Of a stretch of DNA of 64,000 bases, positions 1-9,118 are shown piece by piece (position 1 is the stretch's first letter; each line of letters starts with the position of its first letter). This stretch comes from Rhodospirillales bacterium (GTDB taxonomy: Bacteria; Pseudomonadota; Alphaproteobacteria; Rhodospirillales; WMHbin7): NCBI GenBank assembly GCA_016215555.1, contig JACRJC010000034.1, forward strand, positions 1 through 64,000. Reading direction: 5' to 3'. The notes below the pieces were generated by a model. The model saw only the letters and a list, made by a program, of their open reading frames with translations, was not told the origin of the DNA and ran no database searches. The translations under genes and the position numbers were made by a program.

Positions 1-123
1 AATCGCCATGCCGGGTTCGTTAGGCCGCTCGCGGGCTTTGCCCGCAAAACCAATGGGCCATCATTGACGGCACCCGTAGCCCCGCTACGCTCGTCGCGTC
101 CTGCCTGCCCGGTCATGGCGATT
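1..123. repeat. Multi-hairpin intergenic element, copy A
   Basis: The first 15 bases pair with bases 108-123 (one bulged base), enclosing two perfect hairpins: GCGGGC/GCCCGC at 31-36 and 40-45, and GTAGC/GCTAC at 76-80 and 84-88. The layout of an outer stem around short GC-rich hairpins resembles the elements at 52881-53023 and 58609-58725. No coding sequence is supported here. It could be a non-autonomous repeat or a structured RNA end; the left boundary may lie outside the window. Confidence 0.5.
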
Positions 124-147
124 GGCCGCCACGAAATGGGTTATTCA

Positions 148-163
148 TTCTGCAAACTGGTAT
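148..163 (+). repeat. 16-base direct repeat, left copy
   Basis: TTCTGCAAACTGGTAT occurs here and again at 13738-13753 in the same orientation. This copy lies about 140 bases before the integrase remnant, and the other lies just after the last gene of the nir island, so the pair brackets the island. They may be remnants of attachment sites; this is inference. Confidence 0.45.
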
Positions 164-303
164 TATCGACCTGTCCGAAATACCGAGGCCCGCTCTCTCA
201 GCCCCCTTCCCTCCGCCAAATGACCACACAATATATTGAATTTCAAAGCGTTTCCGGCTCAAAACCTGGACGGCCTCACCACTGGTACACAGAGGTGGGA
301 CAC

Positions 304-572
304 ATGGACCTGGAAACGCACATCGCCAGACATGGCAGTCGCTACTGTTTCCGCCTTCGCCTGCCGAAGGATATTGCCAGATGCTTGGGGATGACCGAGC
401 CAAGCCGACGCTGACGGGGTACACGATCCATGTGAAATATCTCTCGAACCTCGGAACCTTCTTCGAGTGGGCAGAAGCCAACAACCTGATCGCCAGCAAC
501 CCTACCTTGAAAGTCAGGGTGAAAGACAGCAAGAGCGGTTTATCCGGTGGAGCCCCCATGATAACTCCATAA
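304..572 (+). pseudogene. Tyrosine recombinase (integrase) N-terminal remnant
   Basis: The segment 304-414 encodes a short start resembling the N terminus of phage-type integrases (HGSRYCFRLRLPKDIARCLG, like the DUF6538 arm-binding region). A second segment in another frame, 381-572, encodes a piece of the SAM-like core-binding domain (YLSNLGTFFEWAEANNLIASN). The two are in different frames, the central part of the N-terminal domain is missing, and no catalytic domain with R..HxxR..Y follows, so the gene is frameshifted and truncated. It has a plausible ribosome site (AGAGGTGGGA) before 304. It sits at the left edge of the nir island and may be what is left of the enzyme that brought the island in. 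Confidence 0.6.
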
Positions 573-602
573 TCGAGTTAGCCGGGACAACCCCTAAAAT
601 AA

Positions 603-616
603 TTGACCAACATCAA
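603..616 (+). promoter_or_regulatory. FNR/Dnr-type box upstream of nirT
   Basis: TTGACcaacATCAA matches the FNR/Dnr consensus TTGAT-N4-ATCAA at 9 of 10 positions. It lies 112 bases before the chosen nirT start, suitable for class II activation with a transcription start near 651. This means the in-frame codons from 603 onward are not part of the protein. Confidence 0.7.
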
Positions 617-728
617 GGCGTGTCTCCCAAGAAGTGTGGAAGCTGGCGAGGCTAAAGGTGCCGGGGAGCGTGCGGCGGGGCATGCATCATTCATGCGGGA
701 TCAGAATCAAGAAAGGAAGATGACCTCA

Positions 729-2462
729 ATGGGAAACGAGAGTTTGATTGGGCGTCTTCTCAAACGGAAGGTTCTTGGCGCGTCGGTTGGTAGCGCGCTA
801 TTTCTCTTCGTGGCGGGAATCATCTTCTGGGGCGGCTTCAACACGGCAATGGAAGCCACCAACACCATGCCCTTCTGCACTGGCTGCCATGTGATGGAAT
901 CCACCGTATTCCAGGAATACAAGCACACCATTCACTACGACAACCGCACCGGTGTGCGCGCCATCTGCTCCGACTGCCATGTGCCGCATCCCTGGGTCTA
1001 TAAATTCGTGCGCAAGATTCAGGCCTCGAACGAGATTTTCCACTGGATTTTGGGCACCATCAACTCGCCGGAGAAGTTCGAAGAAAAGCGTCTCACGCTG
1101 GCCAAGAGCGTCTGGAAGTCAATGAAAAACACCGATTCGCGCGAGTGCCGCAACTGCCATACCAACGAGGGCATGAGCATGACGCAGCAAAGGCCGCGCG
1201 CTGCCAAGCAGCACGTGAACATGGTCAAGGAGGGGCTGACCTGCATCGATTGCCACAAGGGCATCGCGCACCGCGCCATTCACAAGAAGCTGCCCGACGA
1301 CTACGCCCATTATGACGGCAAGGCGGACCAAGCCTTCAAGCTGCCGGTTATTTCACCTGAGGAACTGCAAACCGAGATGCAGGCTGGACGCCTGACGCAG
1401 CCTATGCCGGGTGCCCAGGCGCCTGCCTCCGCGCCCGAATCGGCTTCGCCCGCAGCCCCGGATTCGCCCGCCCTGACCTCTCCATCCACAGCAACTCCGG
1501 CGCAGGCGGCCAACGTTCCGGTCAATTGGGACAAGGCTGCGGCACTTGAGGTTCCGCTCTTCTATCCCGGCCAGACCGGCCTCGAATGGGTGCTGAAGGG
1601 CACAGATCATGGCGGCGCAAGGGCCGTGCGCAAGGGCGGCGACCGCTGCTTCGAATGCCACGGCAAGGAGCAGCCTGCGATGGGTGAAAAGATGGTTAGC
1701 GGCGCCAAGGCTGAGACGACGCCGATTGCCAAGAAGCGCGCTGCGGTCAATCTTTCGGTCAAGGCAGCGCATGACGGCAAGAATTTATATGTGCGCTTCC
1801 AGTGGCCGGACGGACCGCACACCCCGGCTCCCTTCGCGTCAGGAGGCAAGATGGACCCCGATAACCAGATCAAGCTGGCCATGATGATCACCGGAAGTGA
1901 GATCGACATGGGTGAGCAGTCTGGATGCTGGGTTACCTGCCACCAGGATTCGCGCTACATGTCCGAGGCCCCGAAGACCGAAGGCATCTCCGCCGATCTC
2001 AAGCAGAGGCTGAAGATCACCGATGGGCCGACCAAATATCTGGCGGAAAGCCGCACGGCGGTCGAGCTTAGCAACCCACCGCGCGGCGGCTGGGACAAGG
2101 TGAAGCCGCAGGCAGATCTCGACGCGCTGATGAAGGCTGGAACGCTCATGGAACTGTCGCGCTTCAAGAGCGGCAAGGGCGGCGTCAGCGAAAACGGCTA
2201 TGTGCTGGAGAAGCGGGCCAGCGAGGGCGGCGTCCCGACCACCTTTCAGGGCGGCTTGGCGGGCGGCATCTGGACGGTAACCATGATCCGGCCATTGAAG
2301 GCGGGCAAGCCTGGTTTCCAGGATCTGGCTCCCGGCAACCTCTATACGGTGGGCATCGCGCTGCATGACGACTTCACCAATGCGCGCTTCCACCATATCT
2401 CGCTAGAGTATAAGCTGGGGATCGATAATTCCCAGGCCCAGATCAACGCGGTGAAGCAATAG
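729..2462 (+). CDS. nirT: NapC/NirT-type tetrahaem cytochrome c fused to a C-terminal dihaem domain
   Basis: Membrane-anchored quinol-oxidising cytochrome likely to pass electrons to periplasmic nitrite reductase NirS. One N-terminal transmembrane helix (about residues 15-37) is followed by the four CxxCH motifs of the NapC/NirT family (CTGCH, CSDCH, CRNCH, CIDCH). An Ala/Pro-rich linker leads to a second domain of about 300 residues with CFECH and an unusual CX3CH site (CWVTCH), resembling the haem-binding ethylbenzene-dehydrogenase/cytochrome c-552-like family. Classical NirT is only about 200 residues, so this is a fusion. The ATG at 729 is chosen because AGGAAG lies 9 bases upstream; the ATG at 720 would have no spacing. 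It is followed 21 bases later by the cupredoxin gene, probably in one operon. The fold assignment of the C-terminal domain is inference from motif and length. Confidence 0.85.
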   Translation: MGNESLIGRLLKRKVLGASVGSALFLFVAGIIFWGGFNTAMEATNTMPFCTGCHVMESTVFQEYKHTIHYDNRTGVRAICSDCHVPHPWVYKFVRKIQASNEIFHWILGTINSPEKFEEKRLTLAKSVWKSMKNTDSRECRNCHTNEGMSMTQQRPRAAKQHVNMVKEGLTCIDCHKGIAHRAIHKKLPDDYAHYDGKADQAFKLPVISPEELQTEMQAGRLTQPMPGAQAPASAPESASPAAPDSPALTSPSTATPAQAANVPVNWDKAAALEVPLFYPGQTGLEWVLKGTDHGGARAVRKGGDRCFECHGKEQPAMGEKMVSGAKAETTPIAKKRAAVNLSVKAAHDGKNLYVRFQWPDGPHTPAPFASGGKMDPDNQIKLAMMITGSEIDMGEQSGCWVTCHQDSRYMSEAPKTEGISADLKQRLKITDGPTKYLAESRTAVELSNPPRGGWDKVKPQADLDALMKAGTLMELSRFKSGKGGVSENGYVLEKRASEGGVPTTFQGGLAGGIWTVTMIRPLKAGKPGFQDLAPGNLYTVGIALHDDFTNARFHHISLEYKLGIDNSQAQINAVKQ

Positions 2463-2483
2463 GCGAAGGAGGGGGCGTGCCCG

Positions 2484-2918
2484 ATGCCCAAAGCGCCACC
2501 TCTTGTCCTTCTTGCGCTCCTTGCGGAGGCGGCGGCGGCTTTTCCCGCGCTGGCGCAGAACAAAGGGAGCGAACAGAAGGCCATCTGCCTCGAGGCCGAG
2601 GCGGAAGCCGCCAATCAGGGGGTTTCGCCCTCCGGTCCTGCCCAGAATGGCAAGGACTTCACCATTCTGCTCTTCAAATATCGCTTCTGTCCCCAGCTTG
2701 CCAGAGTTGCCAAGGGGACGTCGGTCACCTGGATCAATATCGATAAGCGCACCAGCCACAGCGTTTGGTTCAAGGAAGCAGGCAAGGACGAGTCCGAACG
2801 CCTGTTCAATGCCGATACATGGCGGATTTCCTTTGAGAAACCGGGCACGTATCACTATCTGTGCGGACCGCATTGGGAAAAGGAAGGCATGATCGGAACC
2901 CTTGAGGTGCTGCCGTGA
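2484..2918 (+). CDS. Exported cupredoxin (plastocyanin/pseudoazurin-like type 1 copper protein)
   Basis: Small periplasmic electron carrier, probably a donor to NirS or an acceptor from the NirT-like cytochrome. The 144-residue product has a signal peptide ending near ALAQ (residue 25). All four type 1 copper ligands are visible: His92, Cys127, His130 and Met136 in the C-terminal CGPHWEKEGM loop. The His-to-Met spacing is one residue longer than in plastocyanin. A strong GGAGGGGG ribosome site lies 8 bases before the ATG. It sits between nirT and nirS and is likely cotranscribed with nirT. Which subfamily it belongs to cannot be settled by eye. Confidence 0.85.
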   Translation: MPKAPPLVLLALLAEAAAAFPALAQNKGSEQKAICLEAEAEAANQGVSPSGPAQNGKDFTILLFKYRFCPQLARVAKGTSVTWINIDKRTSHSVWFKEAGKDESERLFNADTWRISFEKPGTYHYLCGPHWEKEGMIGTLEVLP

Positions 2919-2978
2919 TTTCCGGATGTGCCGCAGGAGAATTCACGGATGCGAAGAAACAACCAAACTGCTTCCCGC

Positions 2979-2992
2979 TTGATGAAAGTCAA
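2979..2992 (+). promoter_or_regulatory. FNR/Dnr-type box upstream of nirS
   Basis: TTGATgaaaGTCAA matches TTGAT-N4-ATCAA at 9 of 10 positions, 116 bases before the nirS start. It implies that nirS has its own anaerobic/NO-responsive promoter in addition to any read-through from the nirT unit. Confidence 0.7.
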
Positions 2993-3105
2993 TGCGCGCC
3001 ATTGGCAACGGGTGTCCGCTTGAAACACTGTATGGGGGGGCATGGGCCTTCGGACCCGCCCGTCGGATTCTTTAACGTCAACTGTTTTCATTGCAAAGGG
3101 GATAG

Positions 3106-4752
<1,647 letters not shown>

Positions 4753-4778
4753 CTTGCTGTTGCACTGAAAGAAAACTG

Positions 4779-4811
4779 CCGGGCGGTCCGCAAGAGCCGC
4801 CCGGTTTTTTT
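4779..4811 (+). terminator. Rho-independent terminator after nirS
   Basis: A perfect 8-bp GC stem (CCGGGCGG at 4779-4786 with CCGCCCGG at 4797-4804), a 10-base loop and a run of seven T form a textbook intrinsic terminator 26 bases past the nirS stop. Confidence 0.92.
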
Positions 4812-4850
4812 GGGGGGAAAAAGAATGTTTCCTTGTATAAGAGGCGGTGA

Positions 4851-4864
4851 TTGATCAACATCAA
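4851..4864 (+). promoter_or_regulatory. Perfect FNR/Dnr-type box upstream of nirE
   Basis: TTGATcaacATCAA matches the FNR/Dnr consensus at all 10 defined positions. It is placed between the nirS terminator and nirE, with a predicted start near 4899, and would drive the nirECFDLGHJN unit together with the boxes before nirT and nirS. Confidence 0.78.
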
Positions 4865-4986
4865 GTCACTGGGTTGGCGCAAGGTGTTTAGTTGGGATGT
4901 CTTGGCTGTCACTGCAGGGCGAAAGCCATGGACGAGAGGGCGGAGTCTGACGTTGGAAAACAGAGAGAATCCCCTTGGAACGCAAG

Positions 4987-5766
4987 ATGCCTAAGCCCGG
5001 CATGGTCTATCTGGTCGGCTCCGGTCCGGGCGATCCTGATCTGCTTACTGTGCGCGCCCTCAAGCTCATCCAATCGGCGGATGTCGTGGTCTATGACCGT
5101 CTGGTCGGCCAGAGGATTCTCGATCTCGTTCCCTCCGGCACCATGCGCGTCTTCGTTGGCAAGGAAAGCGGCTACCACATCATGCCGCAACCTGAGATCA
5201 ATGAGCTTCTCTTGTCGCTGGCCAAGGCGGGGCGCATGGTGGTGCGACTCAAGGGCGGCGACCCCTATATTTTCGGTCGTGGCGCCGAGGAGGCGCTGGA
5301 ACTGATTCGCGCCGGTATCGCCTTCAAAACCGTTCCCGGCGTCAGCGCGGCGTCAGGCATTGGCGCCGAGTTGGGCATTCCGCTTACCCATCGCGGGCTT
5401 GCCACGTCGGTGCGCTTTGTGGCTGGACACTTGAAGGAGGATAGTGATCTGCAACTGGATTGGCGCAGCCTAGCCGACCCCTCCTGCACTCTGGTAATCT
5501 ATATGGGCCTCACGGCGGCGGCGCGCATTTCAGCCGAACTGATCCAGGCCGGCTTGCCGGGCTCGACACCCGTCGCCTTGGTAGAAAACGGCACCATGCC
5601 GCAGGAGCGCCACCACTTCACGACGCTCCGGGATATGCCCGAGGCGGTGACGCGCCTCGCATTCGTTCCACCTACTCTGATCTTGGTCGGTCGCGTGGTC
5701 AATTTTGCCGCCCTTCTTGGGCGGGAAGAGTGGCCGGTGGAGATCGCCGCCGGAAGCCATGGTTAA
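4987..5766 (+). CDS. nirE: Uroporphyrinogen-III C-methyltransferase for haem d1
   Basis: SAM-dependent enzyme methylating uroporphyrinogen III at C2 and C7 to precorrin-2, the first step toward haem d1. The product has the SUMT hallmarks: VYLVGSGPGDPDLLT at the N terminus, the VVRLKGGDPYIFGR motif and GVSAASG. Length (about 259 residues) is normal for NirE/CobA. Either the ATG at 4987 (GGAA upstream) or the TTG at 4975, four codons earlier, could be used. It overlaps nirC by 8 bases, so translation is probably coupled. Confidence 0.93.
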   Translation: MPKPGMVYLVGSGPGDPDLLTVRALKLIQSADVVVYDRLVGQRILDLVPSGTMRVFVGKESGYHIMPQPEINELLLSLAKAGRMVVRLKGGDPYIFGRGAEEALELIRAGIAFKTVPGVSAASGIGAELGIPLTHRGLATSVRFVAGHLKEDSDLQLDWRSLADPSCTLVIYMGLTAAARISAELIQAGLPGSTPVALVENGTMPQERHHFTTLRDMPEAVTRLAFVPPTLILVGRVVNFAALLGREEWPVEIAAGSHG

Positions 5767-6076
5767 GCCCGTGGCCCTGCTCGCAGCCCTTGCCCTGGCG
5801 ATTCCTCCTGCACAGGCAGCTCCTGACCTGGAGCGCCAGAAGGAACTGCTCGAATTCCTGCGCCAGGATTGCGGCGCCTGCCACGGCATGACGTTGAAGG
5901 GCGGTCTGGGCAGTCCCTTGCTGCCTGGGAATTTGACCGGGTACGATCCGCAGGGCTTGGCCGAGATCATTCTTAACGGCAAGCTGGGAACTCCGATGCC
6001 GCCCTGGAAGGATCTGCTCACTCAAGACGAGGCCGAGTGGCTGGCGCAAGGCTTGGTCCGCGGAGCCTTCCCATGA
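5759..6076 (+). CDS. nirC: Small monohaem cytochrome c
   Basis: A periplasmic c-type cytochrome of 105 residues with a signal peptide (VALLAALALAIPPAQA) and a single CGACH motif; a Met ligand is likely in the GTPMPPW segment. NirC homologues accept or donate electrons in NirS reduction or haem d1 maturation. The ATG at 5759 gives a proper signal peptide and overlaps the nirE end. The stop codon overlaps the nirF start (ATGA). Confidence 0.88.
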   Translation: MVKPVALLAALALAIPPAQAAPDLERQKELLEFLRQDCGACHGMTLKGGLGSPLLPGNLTGYDPQGLAEIILNGKLGTPMPPWKDLLTQDEAEWLAQGLVRGAFP

Positions 6077-7236
6077 AACGGCTGGCCGCTCTTGTTCTTT
6101 TCCTGTTTCTGTCCGCCTGCGCGGGCCTTGAGCCTAGAGGCACGGGTGATCTGGGCATCATTATCGAGCGCGCCACAGGTAGCGTGCTGGTCGTTGATAC
6201 CACGAAGCGCGCCATTCTTGGCCGCATCGAGGGGCTGGGCGATCTCTCGCACGCCTCCATGGTTTTTTCGCGCGACCAACGCTACGCCTACATCTTCGGG
6301 CGCGATGGCGGCCTTTCGAAGGTCGATCTCTTGGAGCGGCGGATCGCGGCCCGCATCGTGCAGGCCGGGAATTCCATCGGTGGCGCCATTGGTCCCAAGG
6401 GCGATTGGGTGGCGGCGGCCAATTACGAGCCGGGTGGCGTCAAATTCTTCGATGCGGCCTCGCTTGCGCAGCTGGCGGAAATTCCCGCCCTTGTCGATGG
6501 CAAAGCCTCGAAGGTGATCGGCATCGCCGAGGCGCCGGGCAACCGCCTTGTTTTCAGCCTCTATGACGCAGGCGAAATCTGGCTGGCAGACATGACCGAT
6601 GTCAAGACCCCCTGGGTGCGCAAGTTCAAACAGGCGGGCCAACTGCCGTATGACGGGCTGATCACCTATGATGGACGCCATTATCTAGCCGGACTCTTCG
6701 GCGAGGACGGGCTTGCTCTGCTCGATTTGTGGAATCTGGAGGCGGGAACAAAAAAGATCATGCCGGGTTACGGCAAGGGCCAGGAGCCTCTGCCGGTCTA
6801 TAAGATGCCGCATCTGCGCGGCTGGTCGCAGGCCGGCGACGAAATGTTCCTGCCCGCCATCGGTCGCCATGAGGTGCTGGTGGTTGATCGCCGCGGCTGG
6901 AAAGAGGCGGCGCGCATTCCGGTGGCCGGCCAGCCGGTCTTCGTGATCGCAAGGCCCGATGGCCGCCAAGTCTGGGTCAATTTTGCCTTGCCCAACAATG
7001 GCCTGATCCAGGTGATCGACGTGCCGACGCGCCAGATCGTGAAAACGCTGAAGCCGGGAAAAGCGATTTTGCATCTCGAATTCGCCTCCAAGGGAACCGA
7101 GGTCTGGGTAAGCGCCCGCGACGACGATCAGGTGATCGCGCTAGATACCGAGACCTTCGCCGAATTAGCCCGCATTCCTGCGCAGAAGCCTTCCGGAATC
7201 TTCTTCACCTCGCGCGCGCACCGGCTGGGGCTCTAG
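6073..7236 (+). CDS. nirF: Haem d1 biosynthesis protein NirF (lipoprotein)
   Basis: NirF is a d1-binding propeller protein needed for late haem d1 synthesis. The 387-residue product starts with a lipoprotein signal (LFLFLSAC), so it should be anchored in the membrane facing the periplasm. The rest is a NirS-like propeller without a c haem. Conserved histidines are kept in LSHASMVF and MPHLRGW. The start overlaps the nirC stop in ATGA, and nirD follows after 2 bases. Confidence 0.92.
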   Translation: MKRLAALVLFLFLSACAGLEPRGTGDLGIIIERATGSVLVVDTTKRAILGRIEGLGDLSHASMVFSRDQRYAYIFGRDGGLSKVDLLERRIAARIVQAGNSIGGAIGPKGDWVAAANYEPGGVKFFDAASLAQLAEIPALVDGKASKVIGIAEAPGNRLVFSLYDAGEIWLADMTDVKTPWVRKFKQAGQLPYDGLITYDGRHYLAGLFGEDGLALLDLWNLEAGTKKIMPGYGKGQEPLPVYKMPHLRGWSQAGDEMFLPAIGRHEVLVVDRRGWKEAARIPVAGQPVFVIARPDGRQVWVNFALPNNGLIQVIDVPTRQIVKTLKPGKAILHLEFASKGTEVWVSARDDDQVIALDTETFAELARIPAQKPSGIFFTSRAHRLGL

Positions 7237-7238
7237 CC

Positions 7239-7682
7239 ATGGACGAGTTCGATCGCCGCTTGCTTTCAGATTTCCAGCGCAGTTTCCCGCTGGTTCCCCA
7301 ACCTTTTGCGGAATTGGCCCGGCGGCTGGATTGCTGCGAGGATGAAGTCATCGAAGCCTATGGCCGCTTGAAGGATGAAGGCGCGATCAGCCGCATCGGC
7401 GCCGTGGTCAGGGTCAACGCGGCGGGGGCCAGCACGCTCGCCGCGATAGCCGTTCCGCAGTCCCGGCTGGACGAGGTGGCCGCCCTGGTCTCTGCCTATC
7501 CCGAGGTCAATCACAATTACGAACGCGAGCACGGCCTCAATCTCTGGTTCGTCGTCACCGCGCCCGACCGGGCGCGGGTCGATGCCGTGCTGGCCGACAT
7601 CGGGATCCGGACCGGCCTTGAGGTTCTCGATTTGCCGATGCGGGCCGAATACCACATCGATTTGGGCTTTGATCTGCCATGA
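7239..7682 (+). CDS. nirD: Sirohaem decarboxylase subunit NirD
   Basis: AsnC/Lrp-like subunit of the NirDLGH complex that decarboxylates sirohaem to 12,18-didecarboxysirohaem. The 147-residue product shows the family signatures: an N-terminal winged-helix segment (MDEFDRRLLSDFQRSFPL), ISRIGAVV, and NHNYERE in the ligand-binding half. It overlaps nirL by 4 bases. Assignment to NirD rather than NirG is by order. Confidence 0.88.
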   Translation: MDEFDRRLLSDFQRSFPLVPQPFAELARRLDCCEDEVIEAYGRLKDEGAISRIGAVVRVNAAGASTLAAIAVPQSRLDEVAALVSAYPEVNHNYEREHGLNLWFVVTAPDRARVDAVLADIGIRTGLEVLDLPMRAEYHIDLGFDLP

Positions 7683-8179
7683 CGCCAAGCCGTCATGACC
7701 TCGCCCTGATCGCCGCCCTCAGGAACGGCTTGCCCTTGGTCTCGCACCCCTATGCCGAGATCGGCAAGGCTTGCGGCCTCGACGAGGGTCAGGTAATCGC
7801 CCGTCTGGGCACCCTGCTGGAAAGCGGCGTTCTGAAACGCTTCGGCGTCGTCGTGCGCCACCATGAACTAGGCTATTCCGCCAACGCCATGTCGGTCTGG
7901 GAGATCCCAGAAGACCGGATCGACGAGATCGGCGCCAGGTTGGGTGCCGTGCCCTGCGTCACGCTCTGCTACCGCCGCCCTCGCCGTCCTCCCGTCTGGC
8001 CCTACAATCTCTTCTGTATGATCCACGGCAAGGATCGCGAGGCCGTGAAGAGTTGCATCCAGGGGCTAATCGAGCAATTTGGCCTAGCCGTCTATCCCCA
8101 CGACGTGCTGTTCAGCACAAGGCGCTTCAAGCAGACTGGCGGCCGCTATGGCCGCTCGGCCGATGAGGCGGCGGCATGA
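7679..8179 (+). CDS. nirL: Sirohaem decarboxylase subunit NirL
   Basis: Second AsnC-type subunit of the sirohaem decarboxylase set, 166 residues. It has LKRFGVVVRHHELGYSANAM and the CYRRPRRPPVWPYNLFCMIH segment typical of NirL/NirH. It overlaps nirD and nirG by 4 bases each. The pairs NirD/NirL and NirG/NirH look like a duplicated two-gene unit. Confidence 0.88.
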   Translation: MTPSRHDLALIAALRNGLPLVSHPYAEIGKACGLDEGQVIARLGTLLESGVLKRFGVVVRHHELGYSANAMSVWEIPEDRIDEIGARLGAVPCVTLCYRRPRRPPVWPYNLFCMIHGKDREAVKSCIQGLIEQFGLAVYPHDVLFSTRRFKQTGGRYGRSADEAAA

Positions 8180-8628
8180 GCGATCTCGATTCCATCGAGC
8201 GGCGCATCGTCAACGAATGGCAGGAGGGCGTTCCCGTTTGCTCGCGGCCCTACGCCGTTATGGCAGAAAAGCTGGGCATCGGCGAGGCCGAACTGCTCGC
8301 CAGGATCGAGAGCCTGCTGGCGCGCAAGGTGCTGACCCGCTTCGGACCACTCTTCAACGCTGATCGCATGGGCGGCGGTTTCCTTTTGGCCGCCATCGCC
8401 GTGCCCGAGGCGCGTTTCGACGAGGTGGCGGACAAAGTCAACGCGTTCCCGGAAGTGGCGCACAATTACGCCCGCACGCATGCGCTCAACATGTGGTTCG
8501 TGATCGCCTGCGAGAAGCCCGAACGCATCGGCGAGGTGGTGGCCGAGATCGAGGCGGCGACCGGGCTTACGGTGCATCCCATGCCCAAGCTGGCGGAATT
8601 CTTCATCGATGCAAGGTTTGCGGCATGA
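8176..8628 (+). CDS. nirG: Sirohaem decarboxylase subunit NirG
   Basis: Third AsnC-type subunit, 150 residues, closely resembling NirD (LTRFGPLFNADRMGGGF, VAHNYARTHALNMWFV). It contributes to the sirohaem decarboxylase. It overlaps nirL and nirH by 4 bases each. Confidence 0.88.
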   Translation: MSDLDSIERRIVNEWQEGVPVCSRPYAVMAEKLGIGEAELLARIESLLARKVLTRFGPLFNADRMGGGFLLAAIAVPEARFDEVADKVNAFPEVAHNYARTHALNMWFVIACEKPERIGEVVAEIEAATGLTVHPMPKLAEFFIDARFAA

Positions 8629-9116
8629 GCGCCTCGGCCTTCCTCAAGCCGCTCGACCGCGCCATCGTCAAGGCGACCCAGGCCGGCCTGCCGCTGGTTG
8701 CTGAGCCCTGGAAGGCGGTGGCTGATCTGGCCGGAGTCCGCGAGGAAGAGGTGATGGAAAGCGCCCGCGCCATGCTGGCAAGCGGCGTCATGCGCCGTAT
8801 CGGCGCGGTGCCCAACCACTACGCGCTGGGCTATGTCGCCAACGGCATGACGGTGTGGGATGTGGGCGACGAAGTGATCGAAGAGGCGGGCCGGATGCTG
8901 TCCAGGCTCGATTTCGTCACCCATTGCTATCACCGCCCGCGCCATATGCCCGATTGGCCCTACAATCTCTTCGCCATGGTGCACGACAAGGACCGCGCCA
9001 AGGTGGAGGCGCGGGTGGAGGAGATGGCGGCGCTGCTAGGATCGCGATCGCGGGGCCACGACGTGCTCTACAGCACCCGAATTCTTAAGAAGACCGGACT
9101 GAGGATCGGAGCGTAG
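8625..9116 (+). CDS. nirH: Sirohaem decarboxylase subunit NirH
   Basis: Fourth AsnC-type subunit, 163 residues, with MRRIGAVPNHYALGYVANGM and CYHRPRHMPDWPYNLFAMVH, the same pattern as NirL. The ATG at 8625 overlaps the nirG stop (ATGA); the longer in-frame extension upstream lies inside nirG and is rejected. nirJ starts 2 bases after the stop. Confidence 0.88.
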   Translation: MSASAFLKPLDRAIVKATQAGLPLVAEPWKAVADLAGVREEEVMESARAMLASGVMRRIGAVPNHYALGYVANGMTVWDVGDEVIEEAGRMLSRLDFVTHCYHRPRHMPDWPYNLFAMVHDKDRAKVEARVEEMAALLGSRSRGHDVLYSTRILKKTGLRIGA

Positions 9117-9118
9117 AC

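Noticed and set aside
603-728. Longer N terminus for the NirT-like protein starting at 603
   Set aside because: The FNR-type box lies on these first bases, there is no signal or known domain in the added part, and the ribosome site fits the ATG at 729.
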